Assembly (NCBI GenBank): GCA_047626155.1 | Contig: JBLHRR010000005.1 | Span: 35,500-99,499, forward strand | DNA from: CALGLS01 sp047626155 | Lineage (GTDB): Bacteria > Bacteroidota > Bacteroidia > Chitinophagales > Saprospiraceae | DNA length: 64,000 bases | Reading direction: 5' to 3' | In this document: one piece after another, positions 1-8,538 of the stretch | Position numbering within the stretch: the stretch's first letter is position 1 | Layout: every line of letters begins with the position of its first letter | Position numbers and translations under genes: made by a program | The notes under the pieces: model-generated | Told to the model about the DNA's origin: nothing | Databases searched by the model: none | Seen by the model: the letters and a program-made list of their open reading frames with translations, nothing else

Positions 1-420
1 AACTAATACTTTTGTTACTATTCCCATTCCGTTAGCAGAGTTTTCATTAAGAGGGATTGTATTGGGGCCTAATGACTTCCAAGGTTCATAGCTTTCCGGT
101 GATCCTCCACAGATAGGAGTAAGAGAAGTACCTGTAAGTATTTTATGAAGTTCATTATACGCAGGTACAAAAGTTCCAGAGTCTGTATCACTGCCGTTGC
201 GATCACTCCAGAAACGATTCCACCTACAAAAATTCTTATAAGATGGATCATCGGGTACAGAGGCGAAATGCGTTCTGGCTCCTTCTAAAATTTCAAGATA
301 ATTAGCTTCAGGGTCAGACATTCCGGCCCGCCAATCATAAGGCTCATTTTGCGTTTGCCCAAATAGCCCAAAAGGGATTAACGTTAATAATAAAAGCTTA
401 AAAAATAATGACGACTCCAT
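1..420 (-). CDS. Secreted protein, N-terminal part (runs off the window)
   Basis: Reading the minus strand from the ATG at 418-420 gives 140 residues with no stop before the window edge. It begins with a clear signal peptide (Ser-Ser, a hydrophobic run rich in Leu, then Gly-Leu-Phe-Gly-Gln, where cleavage before Gln is typical of Bacteroidota). The mature part has WRAGMSDPEANYLEI and, near residue 118, a W-K-S-L-G-P motif followed by Asn-rich sequence. That Trp-x-x-(Leu/Val)-Gly-Pro pattern often opens BNR/VPS10-like beta-propeller proteins exported by the type IX system, so a large T9SS cargo protein is my best guess. The C-terminus is not visible, so neither propeller nor sorting domain can be confirmed. 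It is divergent from the EF-G-like gene. Confidence 0.7.
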   Translation of the reverse strand, partial: MESSLFFKLLLLTLIPFGLFGQTQNEPYDWRAGMSDPEANYLEILEGARTHFASVPDDPSYKNFCRWNRFWSDRNGSDTDSGTFVPAYNELHKILTGTSLTPICGGSPESYEPWKSLGPNTIPLNENSANGMGIVTKVLV

Positions 421-1159
421 TGATTAGCATATCACATAGCAACCCCATCAACGCAAAGCCCCAGCTTTACCTAATTTTTTTCTAACCTAGGGGATAAAAA
501 CAATCCGTCTAAAGGAAGAAGGTAGCGATCCACGTTAACTTAAAAACCCTTATAACAAAGATTTTACGAAATGACATAAAACAAGTGTAAGTAAATTGTT
601 AGGTTTTACACCTAACAAAAGAAGAATACTGTTTGGTTTCATTAGCCGTTTTTTGTCTGCCTAAAGTATCGAAAAAAAACGCATATATCTTAATAAAAAG
701 TCGTAATATTTATATTAAATTTTTAATATTTAAATATGCAGCATTTGGAAAATAGATTCTTTTTCGCCGTAAAAAATTATACTCTTTCTATTGATAGTTC
801 TTCCAATACGGAAATGTTTGAAACCTGTCGAGCCACCAAATAGGATGAAACTTAATGAACACAGCTGCTTGCACCATCTCAGCTAGACGCGGGGCTGATT
901 TAAAGCGTCATTTTTTTTGTGAAAAGAAACTTGACTACTTCGAGTAAATTACTGGTTAAGAGACGTTTTATATTGATAATCGCATAACATTCAAAATTAT
1001 AATTTATTCCTGTAAATAAAATCAATATATTTAACTGTCATTCCTTTGTCCACCTCAATAAAATTCCTTACCTTAACTACTCTTCATACAGCGTGCCTAC
1101 CTGCGCCTGAAGATAACCTACTAAACCTTATTCCTTCACCTTCTAAAACCTTAACTATT
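421..1159. other. Long intergenic region between divergent genes
   Basis: I see no credible coding sequence in these 739 bases. They hold the 23-bp inverted repeat described separately at 596-618, a very AT-rich stretch near 680-790, and a weak hairpin (GACGC/GCGTC at about 886-909) followed by eight T residues, which could end a short transcript. A reading frame does extend upstream of the EF-G-like ATG to a TTG at 1046, but that extension has no resemblance to EF-G. Confidence 0.5.
596..618. promoter_or_regulatory. Inverted repeat, possible metal-repressor box
   Basis: Two perfect 9-bp arms, TTGTTAGGT and ACCTAACAA, are separated by five bases (TTTAC). The core TTAGGT-N5-ACCTAA resembles DtxR/IdeR-type iron boxes (TTAGG...CCTAA). 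There is no U-run, so it is unlikely to be a terminator. It lies between the divergent secreted protein and the EF-G-like gene. A DtxR/MntR-type regulator is encoded at 39491-40147, but a link is only inference. Confidence 0.4.
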
Positions 1160-3286
1160 ATGGGTTACGAAACAAAAGATATACGGAATGTCGTCATGCT
1201 CGGACATTCCGGATCCGGGAAAACCTCACTGGCCGAAGCCATGCTTTACGAAGCCAAAGCGACCAAGCGAAGAGGAACGGTCCTTGAAAAAACGACGGTT
1301 TCCGATTACACGAACATCGAACAGGAACGCGGAAATTCTCTTTTTAGCACTTTGATGCACGCGCCCTGGAAAAATTCCAAAATCAATATTATGGATACAC
1401 CGGGCTCTGATGATTTTGTCGGAGAGGTGGTTTCTTCCATGAAGGTGGCGGATCTTTCTATTATGATGCTCAACGCTCGATCCGGCGTAGAAGTGGGGAC
1501 AGAATTGCTGTGGGAATATGTTGACAAATTTAAGACACCGACGGTCTTTGCTGTCAATCATTTAGACAATGAAAAAGCTGATTATGAAACGACGCTGGAA
1601 CAGGCACAAAGCCGTTTTGGTAACAAAGTAATTCCGATACAATTTCCAATCAATCAGGGTATTGGATTTAACAAAATAATAGATGCACTTCGGATGGTCA
1701 TGTATGTTTTTCCAGACGGTGGTGGTAAACCAATTAAAGAGGCCATCCCCGAATCCGAAATGGCAAGAGCACAGGAGTTGCACAACCAACTGGTGGAAGT
1801 AGCCGCTGAAAACGATGAGGGCTTAATGGAGAAGTTCTTCGAAGCAGGTACGCTTTCGGAAGAAGAATTGACAAAAGGATTGAAGATTGCTTTGGCAGAA
1901 CAACAATTCTTTCCCGTATTTATCACTTCTTCTGAACGCAACATGGGCTCCGGCAGAATCATGGGCTTCATTAACGACATCGCTCCTTGCCCAAATGATC
2001 GCGCAGCCGCAACGCTGGAAGATGGCAGTGAACTGGCTTGCGACAGCAATGGCGATAATTCCATATTCATTTACAAAACCATTTCTGAACCTCAGGTAGG
2101 AATGGTTTCTTACTTTAAAGTATTCTCTGGTTCTGTAAAACCAGGAGATGAATTGACTAACCCAAGAACAAGAAGCTCTGAAAGAATCAGTCAGATTTAT
2201 GTTGCCAATGGAAAAAATCGGACGATTACCACTGAACTGAAAGCAGGTGATTTGGGCGTTACCGTAAAATTAAAAGATGCACTTTCTAATGACACTTTAA
2301 ATGTAAAAGGAGTAGAACGACGAGTAGTCCCCATTCCATTTCCTCCTTCCAGAATTAGAACAGCGGTTACTCCACCAAGTAAAAACGACATGGAGAAACT
2401 GATGAAAGCACTACATCAAATTCATCAAGAAGACCCGACTTTGGTAGTGGAACAATCCAAGGCATTGAAACAAACCATTCTTCATGGGCAGGGACAATTG
2501 CATCTTGATCTGATCAAATACAGAATTGAAAAGGTCAACAATATCAATATGGAATTCATCCGTCCGAAGATTGAATATCGAGAAACCATTACCAAATCTT
2601 CGGAAGGCAGTTATCGTCATAAGAAGCAATCCGGAGGCTCTGGACAATTTGCTGAGGTGCATATGCGCATAGAGCCTTACTTTGAAGGAATGCCTGATCC
2701 GGTGGGTCTTAACGTAAAAAAGAATGAAGAAGAAGAATTGCCTTGGGGCGGAAAACTGTCTTTCCTCTGGTGTATTGTAGGAGGTTCTATTGATGCTAAA
2801 TTTTCCAATGCGATTAAGAAAGGCGTCATGCAGAAAATGGAAGAAGGGCCGCTCACGGGTTCATACTGCAGAGGCATCCGCGTCTCCATTTTCGATGGAA
2901 AAATGCACCCAGTTGATTCTAACGATATGGCTTTCATGATTGCGTCAGCTCAGATTTTCAAGGATAATTTCTCGAAGGCTGCTCCGAAATTGATGGAACC
3001 GATTTATAACCTAAATATCCTTTGTTCCGGCGATGTTATGGGAGATGTAATGAGTGATTTGCAAGGTCGACGTGCCATCATTCAAGGAATGGATTCGGAA
3101 GGTCATTATCAAAAAATAAAAACCAAAGTACCCCTGGGAGAATTATACAAGTATTCTTCTACCCTTCGGTCAATCACGCAAGGGAAAGCGAAATTCAATC
3201 GTTCCTTTGCAGAATATGCTGCAGTGCCGCATGATGTCCAAAAGGATTTAATGTCGGCTTACCAGTCAGAAACACAGGAGGCTTAG
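1160..3286 (+). CDS. EF-G paralogue, EF-G2 type, altered GTPase centre
   Basis: A 708-residue protein with the full five-domain layout of elongation factor G: G domain (about 1-270), domain II (about 290-380), domain III (about 395-475), domain IV with HKKQSGGSGQ (about 485-600) and domain V (about 610-700). G1 is GHSGSGKT (15-22), switch I is ERGNS with Ser60 in place of the usual Thr, G3 is DTPGSDDF (79-86) with Ser83 where canonical EF-G has the catalytic His, and G4 is NHLD (133-136) instead of NKMD. These replacements mark a specialised paralogue, not housekeeping fusA. Bacteroides thetaiotaomicron EF-G2 is of similar size and is reported to support translation without GTPase activity; this is probably its relative. 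I chose the ATG at 1160 because homology starts there. A strong terminator follows. Confidence 0.88.
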   Translation: MGYETKDIRNVVMLGHSGSGKTSLAEAMLYEAKATKRRGTVLEKTTVSDYTNIEQERGNSLFSTLMHAPWKNSKINIMDTPGSDDFVGEVVSSMKVADLSIMMLNARSGVEVGTELLWEYVDKFKTPTVFAVNHLDNEKADYETTLEQAQSRFGNKVIPIQFPINQGIGFNKIIDALRMVMYVFPDGGGKPIKEAIPESEMARAQELHNQLVEVAAENDEGLMEKFFEAGTLSEEELTKGLKIALAEQQFFPVFITSSERNMGSGRIMGFINDIAPCPNDRAAATLEDGSELACDSNGDNSIFIYKTISEPQVGMVSYFKVFSGSVKPGDELTNPRTRSSERISQIYVANGKNRTITTELKAGDLGVTVKLKDALSNDTLNVKGVERRVVPIPFPPSRIRTAVTPPSKNDMEKLMKALHQIHQEDPTLVVEQSKALKQTILHGQGQLHLDLIKYRIEKVNNINMEFIRPKIEYRETITKSSEGSYRHKKQSGGSGQFAEVHMRIEPYFEGMPDPVGLNVKKNEEEELPWGGKLSFLWCIVGGSIDAKFSNAIKKGVMQKMEEGPLTGSYCRGIRVSIFDGKMHPVDSNDMAFMIASAQIFKDNFSKAAPKLMEPIYNLNILCSGDVMGDVMSDLQGRRAIIQGMDSEGHYQKIKTKVPLGELYKYSSTLRSITQGKAKFNRSFAEYAAVPHDVQKDLMSAYQSETQEA

Positions 3287-3316
3287 GTCTCCACCCGGTT
3301 GCCCCTGTTTGGTGAA

Positions 3317-3357
3317 AACGCTAACCGAGATTTTTAATCTTGGGTGGCGTTTTTTTT
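3317..3357 (+). terminator. Rho-independent terminator of the EF-G-like gene
   Basis: A long stem (AACGCTAACC / GGGTGGCGTT continued by GAGATT / AATCTT, with wobbles and one mismatch) closes on a TTT loop and is followed by eight T. It starts 30 bases after the stop codon at 3286. Confidence 0.85.
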
Positions 3358-3390
3358 GTAGGGGAGGTTTGGCGTTCCGCCAATTTTTTT

Positions 3391-3481
3391 TCACCGCAAA
3401 GGCGCTACGAGCGCAAAGGGAGCAACGTTAACTTCTTATCGTTCGAAAAAAGAACTTAGCGCTCTTTGCGCCGTTGCAGTA
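3391..3481. repeat. Intergenic CGCAAAG-type inverted repeat
   Basis: The left side contains CGCAAAG twice and the right side has the reverse element CTTTGCGCC, giving an imperfect hairpin of about 90 bases. The same design (CACAAAG...CTTTGCGCCCTTTGTGG) recurs at 12332-12419, so this is a dispersed intergenic repeat family and not a gene. Confidence 0.6.
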
Positions 3482-3515
3482 AAATTATTTGCGTTAGGGA
3501 TTCAAAATCTATCGT

Positions 3516-4670
3516 CTATTCATAACTCACTCTGTAAATCGCGTCCGCAAAATCATCTGAGATTAGCATAGAACCATCCGGTAAAAATTCCATATCAACT
3601 GGTCTTCCCCAAGCATCGTCGGTTGCTTCGTTGAGCCAGCCGGAAGCGAAGGTTTCATAAGAAGTGGCCTTTTCTCCATCTAATTTAACAAGACTTATAC
3701 GGTAGCCAATTTTTTTGGAACGATTCCAAGAACCATGTTCTGCAATAAAAATTTGGTTGTGGTATTCTTTAGGGAACATCTTTCCGGTATAAAATTCTAA
3801 GCCGAGTGGTGCTACGTGCGGTCCCAGCTTTTGAGCGGGAGCAGTATAATCTGCGCAGTCTTTTCCATCTCCGAATTTATCATCCAGCAAATCGCCCTGA
3901 TGGCAATAAGGGAAACCGAAGTGCATTCCATCTTTGGGAGCGTAATTTAATTCACAGGCAGGCAGGTTGTCTTCCAACCAATCGCGTCCGTTGTCGGTAA
4001 ACCAAAGTTTTTTTGTTTCCGGATGCCAGTTAAACCCAACGGTGTTTCGGATACCCCGATGTACGATTTCCATATCGGTGCCATCCGCGTTCATTCGGGT
4101 GATGGTGTTAAAAATATCTTTTTCTGAATCACAAACATTACAAGGTGCGCCAACGGGAACATATAGTTTTCCATCAGGACCAAAGGCAATGTATTTCCAA
4201 CCATGATGTGATTTGTCCGGATATTTATCATAAACAACTACTGGCTTTGGCGGGTTTTCCAAATTGGCTTCTATATCGTCAAAGCGAAGGATCCTGTTGA
4301 CTTCGGCTACGTAAAGTGAACCATCTTTGAAAGCAACTCCATTTGGCATATAGAGGCCTTTTGCTATGGTATATTTTTTATCTACTTTAAAGTCGCCATC
4401 TGTATCCAACAAGGCATACACGTTTCCACCTTTCTTTCGGTTGCCGACAAATAACGTTCCTTTTGGGCTGAGGCAAAGTGAGCGGGCATTGTTAATGTCA
4501 TCGGCGTAGACTTCAATTTTGAAGCCTTCCGGAAGTTTAATGTTACGGAGTGGGGAATCACTGGTTTCTTCATTCGCTTCTACCTTTTCTTTTTTACCCA
4601 TCGGTGGATTTATTCTTTTACAGGAAAAGCTTAAACCTAAGATCATTATTAGTACGGGGATGAATTTCAT
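3516..4670 (-). CDS. Lipoprotein of the PQQ-dependent sugar/L-sorbosone dehydrogenase family
   Basis: 384 residues. The N-terminus is a lipoprotein signal (hydrophobic run ending L-S-F-S-C, Cys17), so the protein should sit on an envelope membrane. The rest is a six-bladed beta-propeller typical of the glucose/sorbosone dehydrogenase fold: LPEGFKIEVYADDI, PNGVAF, a GRPVDMEFLPDGSMLISDD segment near the C-terminus and an AEHGSWNR blade. The four Cys in the middle (GAPCNVCD, PACELNY, PYCHQGD) are seen in this family and may form disulfides. The true substrate and whether PQQ is bound cannot be told from sequence alone. It stands alone with about 450 bases of repeat-containing DNA upstream. Confidence 0.82.
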   Translation of the reverse strand: MKFIPVLIMILGLSFSCKRINPPMGKKEKVEANEETSDSPLRNIKLPEGFKIEVYADDINNARSLCLSPKGTLFVGNRKKGGNVYALLDTDGDFKVDKKYTIAKGLYMPNGVAFKDGSLYVAEVNRILRFDDIEANLENPPKPVVVYDKYPDKSHHGWKYIAFGPDGKLYVPVGAPCNVCDSEKDIFNTITRMNADGTDMEIVHRGIRNTVGFNWHPETKKLWFTDNGRDWLEDNLPACELNYAPKDGMHFGFPYCHQGDLLDDKFGDGKDCADYTAPAQKLGPHVAPLGLEFYTGKMFPKEYHNQIFIAEHGSWNRSKKIGYRISLVKLDGEKATSYETFASGWLNEATDDAWGRPVDMEFLPDGSMLISDDFADAIYRVSYE

Positions 4671-5127
4671 GTGGGTTATTTTAGCGGTTTGTTTATTAGA
4701 GATAGTTATTCCGATCGTAGTTGATCGGGAGGGTAGCGAGCAAGAAATAAAAATCCAAAAGTCCCTTTTGTATTTCGAGCAGTTAATCCTGAGTTTGTCA
4801 AATGAGATCGGAAGGGTTTGAGCAATGCCTCGCTAACCTCCAGCTCCTAAAGGAGAGCATCCGCCCGTTTAGTGGATCCAATAAATTATTAAAAAACTTA
4901 ATCATTCTCTATCCCGAAGGCGTTTGTTTTGAGATGATCATTAATTCAAATAGAAATATCTCCGCTGTCATTCCGAGCGAGTGACGCAGTCGCGAGTCGA
5001 GGGATATGAAGATCAGATCTTCCTTAAATTTCGAGCGAGGTAATAGTCGAAATCTACCTCCTTAATCAGAACTAAATTTCTCGACTAATACCTAAAGCAA
5101 GTCTCTATTGAAGAGACAACTTACTTA
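4671..5127. other. Intergenic region with a dispersed repeat
   Basis: Short open frames exist here on the plus strand but they have no signal or family features. The part at 4968-5065 is a copy of a repeat also seen at 17289-17405. Confidence 0.5.
4968..5065 (+). repeat. Dispersed repeat, GAGCGAG...GAGTCGAGGGATA family, copy A
   Basis: Contains CCGAGCGAG, GCGAGTCGAGGGATA, CTTAAATTTCGAGCG and TCTACCTCCTT in this order, with the same spacing as the copy at 17289-17405. It is non-coding. Confidence 0.65.
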
Positions 5128-7272
5128 CTACTTCGCTAACTTCTCCTCCACGTATCCCAAGACCTTCTCCATCAGGTGAATCCGATCCTTACCCCTTACA
5201 TTATGAGAATGCATTGGATAAGGGAAAAAATCCATCTGGATACCTTCTTCCACAAATTTCTGAACCAAAGCCATATTGTGTTGCATAACAACAATGTCGT
5301 CAGCAGTACCGTGAATGAGTAATAGATCACCCTTTAAATTCTTCGCATGATTCAGCAGGCTCGCCTGTTTATAACCTTCTGGATTTTCTTCTGGTCGGTC
5401 CATATAACGCTCACCATACATAGCTTCGTAGAATTTCCAATCCGTAACTGGGCCACCTGCAACACCTACTTTGAATACATCCGGTGTTTTTAGCATCATG
5501 GTGGTGGTCATAAAGCCACCATAACTCCAGCCATGAACTGCAAGACGATCAGGATCAACGAAAGATAATTTTTTCAAATAATCGACTCCGGTCATCTGAT
5601 CCTTTACCTCGAGGTTTCCAAGGTTCCGGTGAATGGCATTTTCAAAATTAAATCCTCTGTTGGCAGAGCCTCTACCGTCGAGTGTGAAAATGAGGTAACC
5701 CTTTTGTGCCATGTAGTGCATCCAAAGTGGAGCACCCGCAAGTCTTCTGTTAGAAACCATTTGAGCGTGTGGGCCACCATAGACATAAACCAAAACTGGG
5801 TACTTTTTTCGGCTGTCAAAATTACTTGGTTTGATGAGCCGGGCGTGGAGTGGCGTACCGTCTTTAGTTTGTAGTTCTACTAATTCTGTTGTTCCAACCT
5901 GGTATTCTGTCAGAGGATCCGTACTGGCTAACAAGTTAGTTACTTTCTTACCTCTGCTGTTGATAATGTCTACAACAAATGGAGCTTTTAAGCTGGAGTA
6001 TTGATCAATTAGAAAGATACCTTTGCTGTTGATCTGGTAACGGTGGACGCCACTTTTCTTAGACAACTGCTTTCGTTTACCATTTTTCATGTTAACGGAA
6101 TATGCAAATTTATTCAAGCCGCTTTCGTCTGTTCCGGAAACGATTAACTTTTTACCGCTAAGGCTAAGGCCTAAAATTTCCGTAACTACCCAGTCTCCTT
6201 TAGAGACCTGATCCAATAATTTTCCGCTGGTGTTATAGCGATAAACGTGCATGAAACCATCTCGTTCGCTGAGCCATAAAAATTCATTAGGCGTCTCCGG
6301 TAAAAACCACATTGGGTTCTCTGGTTCTACATATTTTGGATGTGTTTCCTCGAAAAGTGTTTTGATGAATTTTCCAGAGTTAGCATCATACTCGTTCAGC
6401 CACATGTGGTTTTGATCTCTGTTGACCACTGCGATGTAAACATGTTGTTCGTCAGGACTCCAGGACAGATTCGTAAGGTACTGATCTTTAGGACCGCTTA
6501 CATCTAGGAAAATATTTTTATTGGTCATGGTGTTGTAAATACCGACTTTCCCATATTCACTTTTTTGCCCAGCCATTGGGTATTTCACATTTCGTAAAGA
6601 ACCGGGAGTTGTGCTGATGTCAAGGATTGGATAGTCGGCAACATCTGTTTCATCTTTTTGGTAATAGGCGATAAGACTTCCTTGTGGCGACCAAAAAGTA
6701 CCTTTTGAAATACCGAATTCATAGCGCGCAATGGCCTGGCCTGTAACGATATTAGGATCTTCATTGGAGAAAACGGTTTTTTGCATTTCCGTTTCAGAAG
6801 CGATGTACAGGTTGTTTTCGACTGTGAAGGCAGCCATTTTATTAGCGGGGTTGAAATCGACATTGGCGGCGAGCGTTGGAACCTTCAGCATGATGGCTGC
6901 TTTCCGAGTGGCAATATTGTAACTGTAATAGCCTTTGTCGTAATTGAAATAAAATTCGTTGACGTTTAACCAACTGATATTCGGCATTCGTTTCATAGCT
7001 AGGCCAAGTGCCGCATTTAACTCTGTAAGTGTTGCGATGACTTCCGATTTTTTACCGTTAATGCTTTGTTTGATTAATTGATTTCGGTCTGCGGAAATAG
7101 ACGAAAGACTTTCCGTAGTAGACATCCATTGTAAGTTATTAATGCGTTCAGGAGCCAGACTAGAGCGCTGCTTTAGAATGGCATCAGAGAGCGTAAGTTC
7201 TTTTAATTGTTGCTGAGCATGGGAAGAAGCACAAATACTTACGAGCAAGATAAAGGCAAAGATTTTTTTCAT
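5128..7272 (-). CDS. S9B peptidase, dipeptidyl-peptidase IV / prolyl tripeptidyl peptidase type
   Basis: 714 residues with a signal peptide (MKKIFAFILLVSICASSHAQ), so it acts outside the inner membrane. The N-terminal two thirds are the DPP-IV beta-propeller and the C-terminal 240 residues the alpha/beta hydrolase. The triad reads Ser583 (GWSYGG), Asp658 (HGTADD) and His690 (MHSHN); the oxyanion Tyr lies in VYGGPH. Such enzymes release Xaa-Pro di- or tripeptides from the N-terminus of peptides, important for asaccharolytic Bacteroidota such as Porphyromonas. The propeller has YEFGISKGTFWSP where DPP-IV normally carries a Glu-Glu pair for amine recognition; only one Glu is visible there, which leans towards the tripeptidyl subfamily. 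Single-gene unit. Confidence 0.88.
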   Translation of the reverse strand: MKKIFAFILLVSICASSHAQQQLKELTLSDAILKQRSSLAPERINNLQWMSTTESLSSISADRNQLIKQSINGKKSEVIATLTELNAALGLAMKRMPNISWLNVNEFYFNYDKGYYSYNIATRKAAIMLKVPTLAANVDFNPANKMAAFTVENNLYIASETEMQKTVFSNEDPNIVTGQAIARYEFGISKGTFWSPQGSLIAYYQKDETDVADYPILDISTTPGSLRNVKYPMAGQKSEYGKVGIYNTMTNKNIFLDVSGPKDQYLTNLSWSPDEQHVYIAVVNRDQNHMWLNEYDANSGKFIKTLFEETHPKYVEPENPMWFLPETPNEFLWLSERDGFMHVYRYNTSGKLLDQVSKGDWVVTEILGLSLSGKKLIVSGTDESGLNKFAYSVNMKNGKRKQLSKKSGVHRYQINSKGIFLIDQYSSLKAPFVVDIINSRGKKVTNLLASTDPLTEYQVGTTELVELQTKDGTPLHARLIKPSNFDSRKKYPVLVYVYGGPHAQMVSNRRLAGAPLWMHYMAQKGYLIFTLDGRGSANRGFNFENAIHRNLGNLEVKDQMTGVDYLKKLSFVDPDRLAVHGWSYGGFMTTTMMLKTPDVFKVGVAGGPVTDWKFYEAMYGERYMDRPEENPEGYKQASLLNHAKNLKGDLLLIHGTADDIVVMQHNMALVQKFVEEGIQMDFFPYPMHSHNVRGKDRIHLMEKVLGYVEEKLAK

Positions 7273-7468
7273 TGTTGTTTGTTAATTTTCAAATAAGTAC
7301 GAAGTATAATAACGTACAATAGGATCATCTTTCAAAGAGAGATGATCCTATTGGGAAAATGTAAATTTTTAAAACATGCAGCAAAATACTGCTTTTCTAC
7401 CGTTTTCCATGCAAATCGTACAGGTATAAATACGAGATTAATGAGCTACGGTTTACTTGTTTTTGTTC

Positions 7469-7900
7469 CTAGCTGGCGCGTCTGGTAGAGGGGCCAGAGT
7501 TCATTGATTGACGATTATTTCTCGGTCCGTCAGAAGAAGATCCTTTTCCAGCAATGCTTTTAGTGGCATGAGGAACCAGAAGCAATCGTTCTTTTCGGAT
7601 TAGGGTTCCTGTGATATTACAGATACCATAGGTCTTGTTTTTAATCCGTAATAAGGCATTCTCAAGGTTGCGGATGAACATTCGCTGGCGGCTGGCCATT
7701 TTGGTCAGCATTTCCAGTTCTACATGTCGGGAGCTGTAATCGAAATAATCACCGGATGAGCTGGTATCGCCATTATTTTCAGCGCCAACCATCTGATCGT
7801 ATAAGTATTTTAATTCCGCTCTCGCCTTTTCTAATTTAGTGTCAATTAATGTTTTGAATTCCTGAAGATCTACTTCAGAGTAACGTTCGTGTTTAAGCAT
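7469..7900 (-). CDS. TraR/DksA-family protein without an intact zinc finger
   Basis: 143 residues. The N-terminal coiled coil (YSEVDLQEFKTLIDTKLEKA onward), the central RQRMFIRNLENALLRIKNKTYG and the end RKERLLLVPHATKSI match the DksA-like proteins of Bacteroidota. DksA binds the RNA polymerase secondary channel and tunes initiation with ppGpp. Only one of the four zinc-finger cysteines remains (YGIC), as in many Bacteroidota relatives, so the globular part must fold without zinc. The last 25 residues are a Ser/Arg/Asn-rich tail. It has its own short intergenic regions on both sides and no operon partner. Confidence 0.82.
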   Translation of the reverse strand: MLKHERYSEVDLQEFKTLIDTKLEKARAELKYLYDQMVGAENNGDTSSSGDYFDYSSRHVELEMLTKMASRQRMFIRNLENALLRIKNKTYGICNITGTLIRKERLLLVPHATKSIAGKGSSSDGPRNNRQSMNSGPSTRRAS

Positions 7901-8538
7901 AATGTTTCGTGTAGTTTTAATCGAGTGAATAAAATTACTTTCTCAAATATGTTTGACAAGCCCATTCTCGGGAGAGATTACTAGCCTGCACGACAAAACT
8001 AATAAAGAATTTTCCTAATAAAGAAAGAAGGTCTCGACAAATTTAATTTGTTTTTTACCTGTAGGGCTAATGTTTTATTTAATTTATTAAGCTGAAATAA
8101 CCTAAACGCCTCATTTTGTGCGAGTAAGCTTTGCCAAATAAAATTTCATGTAAAAAAGAATATTCAAGGTTTGGAATTGTGAATTCTGTTTAGGGTGGTG
8201 AATAATTCGTTTAGTACTTGTTTTTAAACCGATTTTATCGATTAAGTAATAATTCATTCTTGGGATATTACCAGCTCGGGTTTCGCATTTGGCTAACCGT
8301 TTGAAATTACCCCAAAAAACTAATAGTTTACGAAGGCCAGTTGCTGAATAATTACAAAAGAAGGAAAACACAGGCAGCACATATTCAAGTCCTAGGGTCT
8401 ATCCAATATCGAACTCAAAATGCTTTCCCAAAAGCGATGATTTTGAGGGAGAAAGGAAACTTAAATTTGATTTAAAAGGAGTCGCTGCCATCCCTTACAC
8501 CCGAGTGTATGGCAGCGGCACCAAATTACGATGTCGCA
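7901..8538. other. Intergenic region with two hairpins before a lipoprotein gene
   Basis: No supported gene. At 8414-8447 a hairpin has arms CTCAAAAT/ATTTTGAG with an inner GCTTT/AAAGC. A box TAAATTTG at 8462-8469 matches the Bacteroidota -7 consensus TAnnTTTG. The hairpin at 8483-8517 would then lie in the 5' leader of the lipoprotein gene. Confidence 0.45.
8483..8517 (+). promoter_or_regulatory. Leader hairpin upstream of lipoprotein gene
   Basis: Perfect 9-bp arms CGCTGCCAT and ATGGCAGCG enclose a second short stem ACAC/GTGT with a CCGA loop. It starts 14 bases after a TAAATTTG box and ends 21 bases before the chosen ATG (8539). It also covers an alternative in-frame ATG at 8509, so it could influence start choice or mRNA stability. 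Confidence 0.4.

Noticed and set aside
1046..1159. 38-codon TTG-started extension of the EF-G-like protein
   Set aside because: It has no similarity to EF-G N-termini; the conserved G domain begins six residues after the ATG at 1160.
1226..2937. Several antisense frames within the EF-G-like gene
   Set aside because: They are reverse-strand shadows of a strongly conserved coding sequence.
8111..8380. 89-codon minus-strand open frame
   Set aside because: Composition is random-like, with scattered Lys/Arg and no signal, domain or partner. It lies in a spacer with regulatory hairpins.
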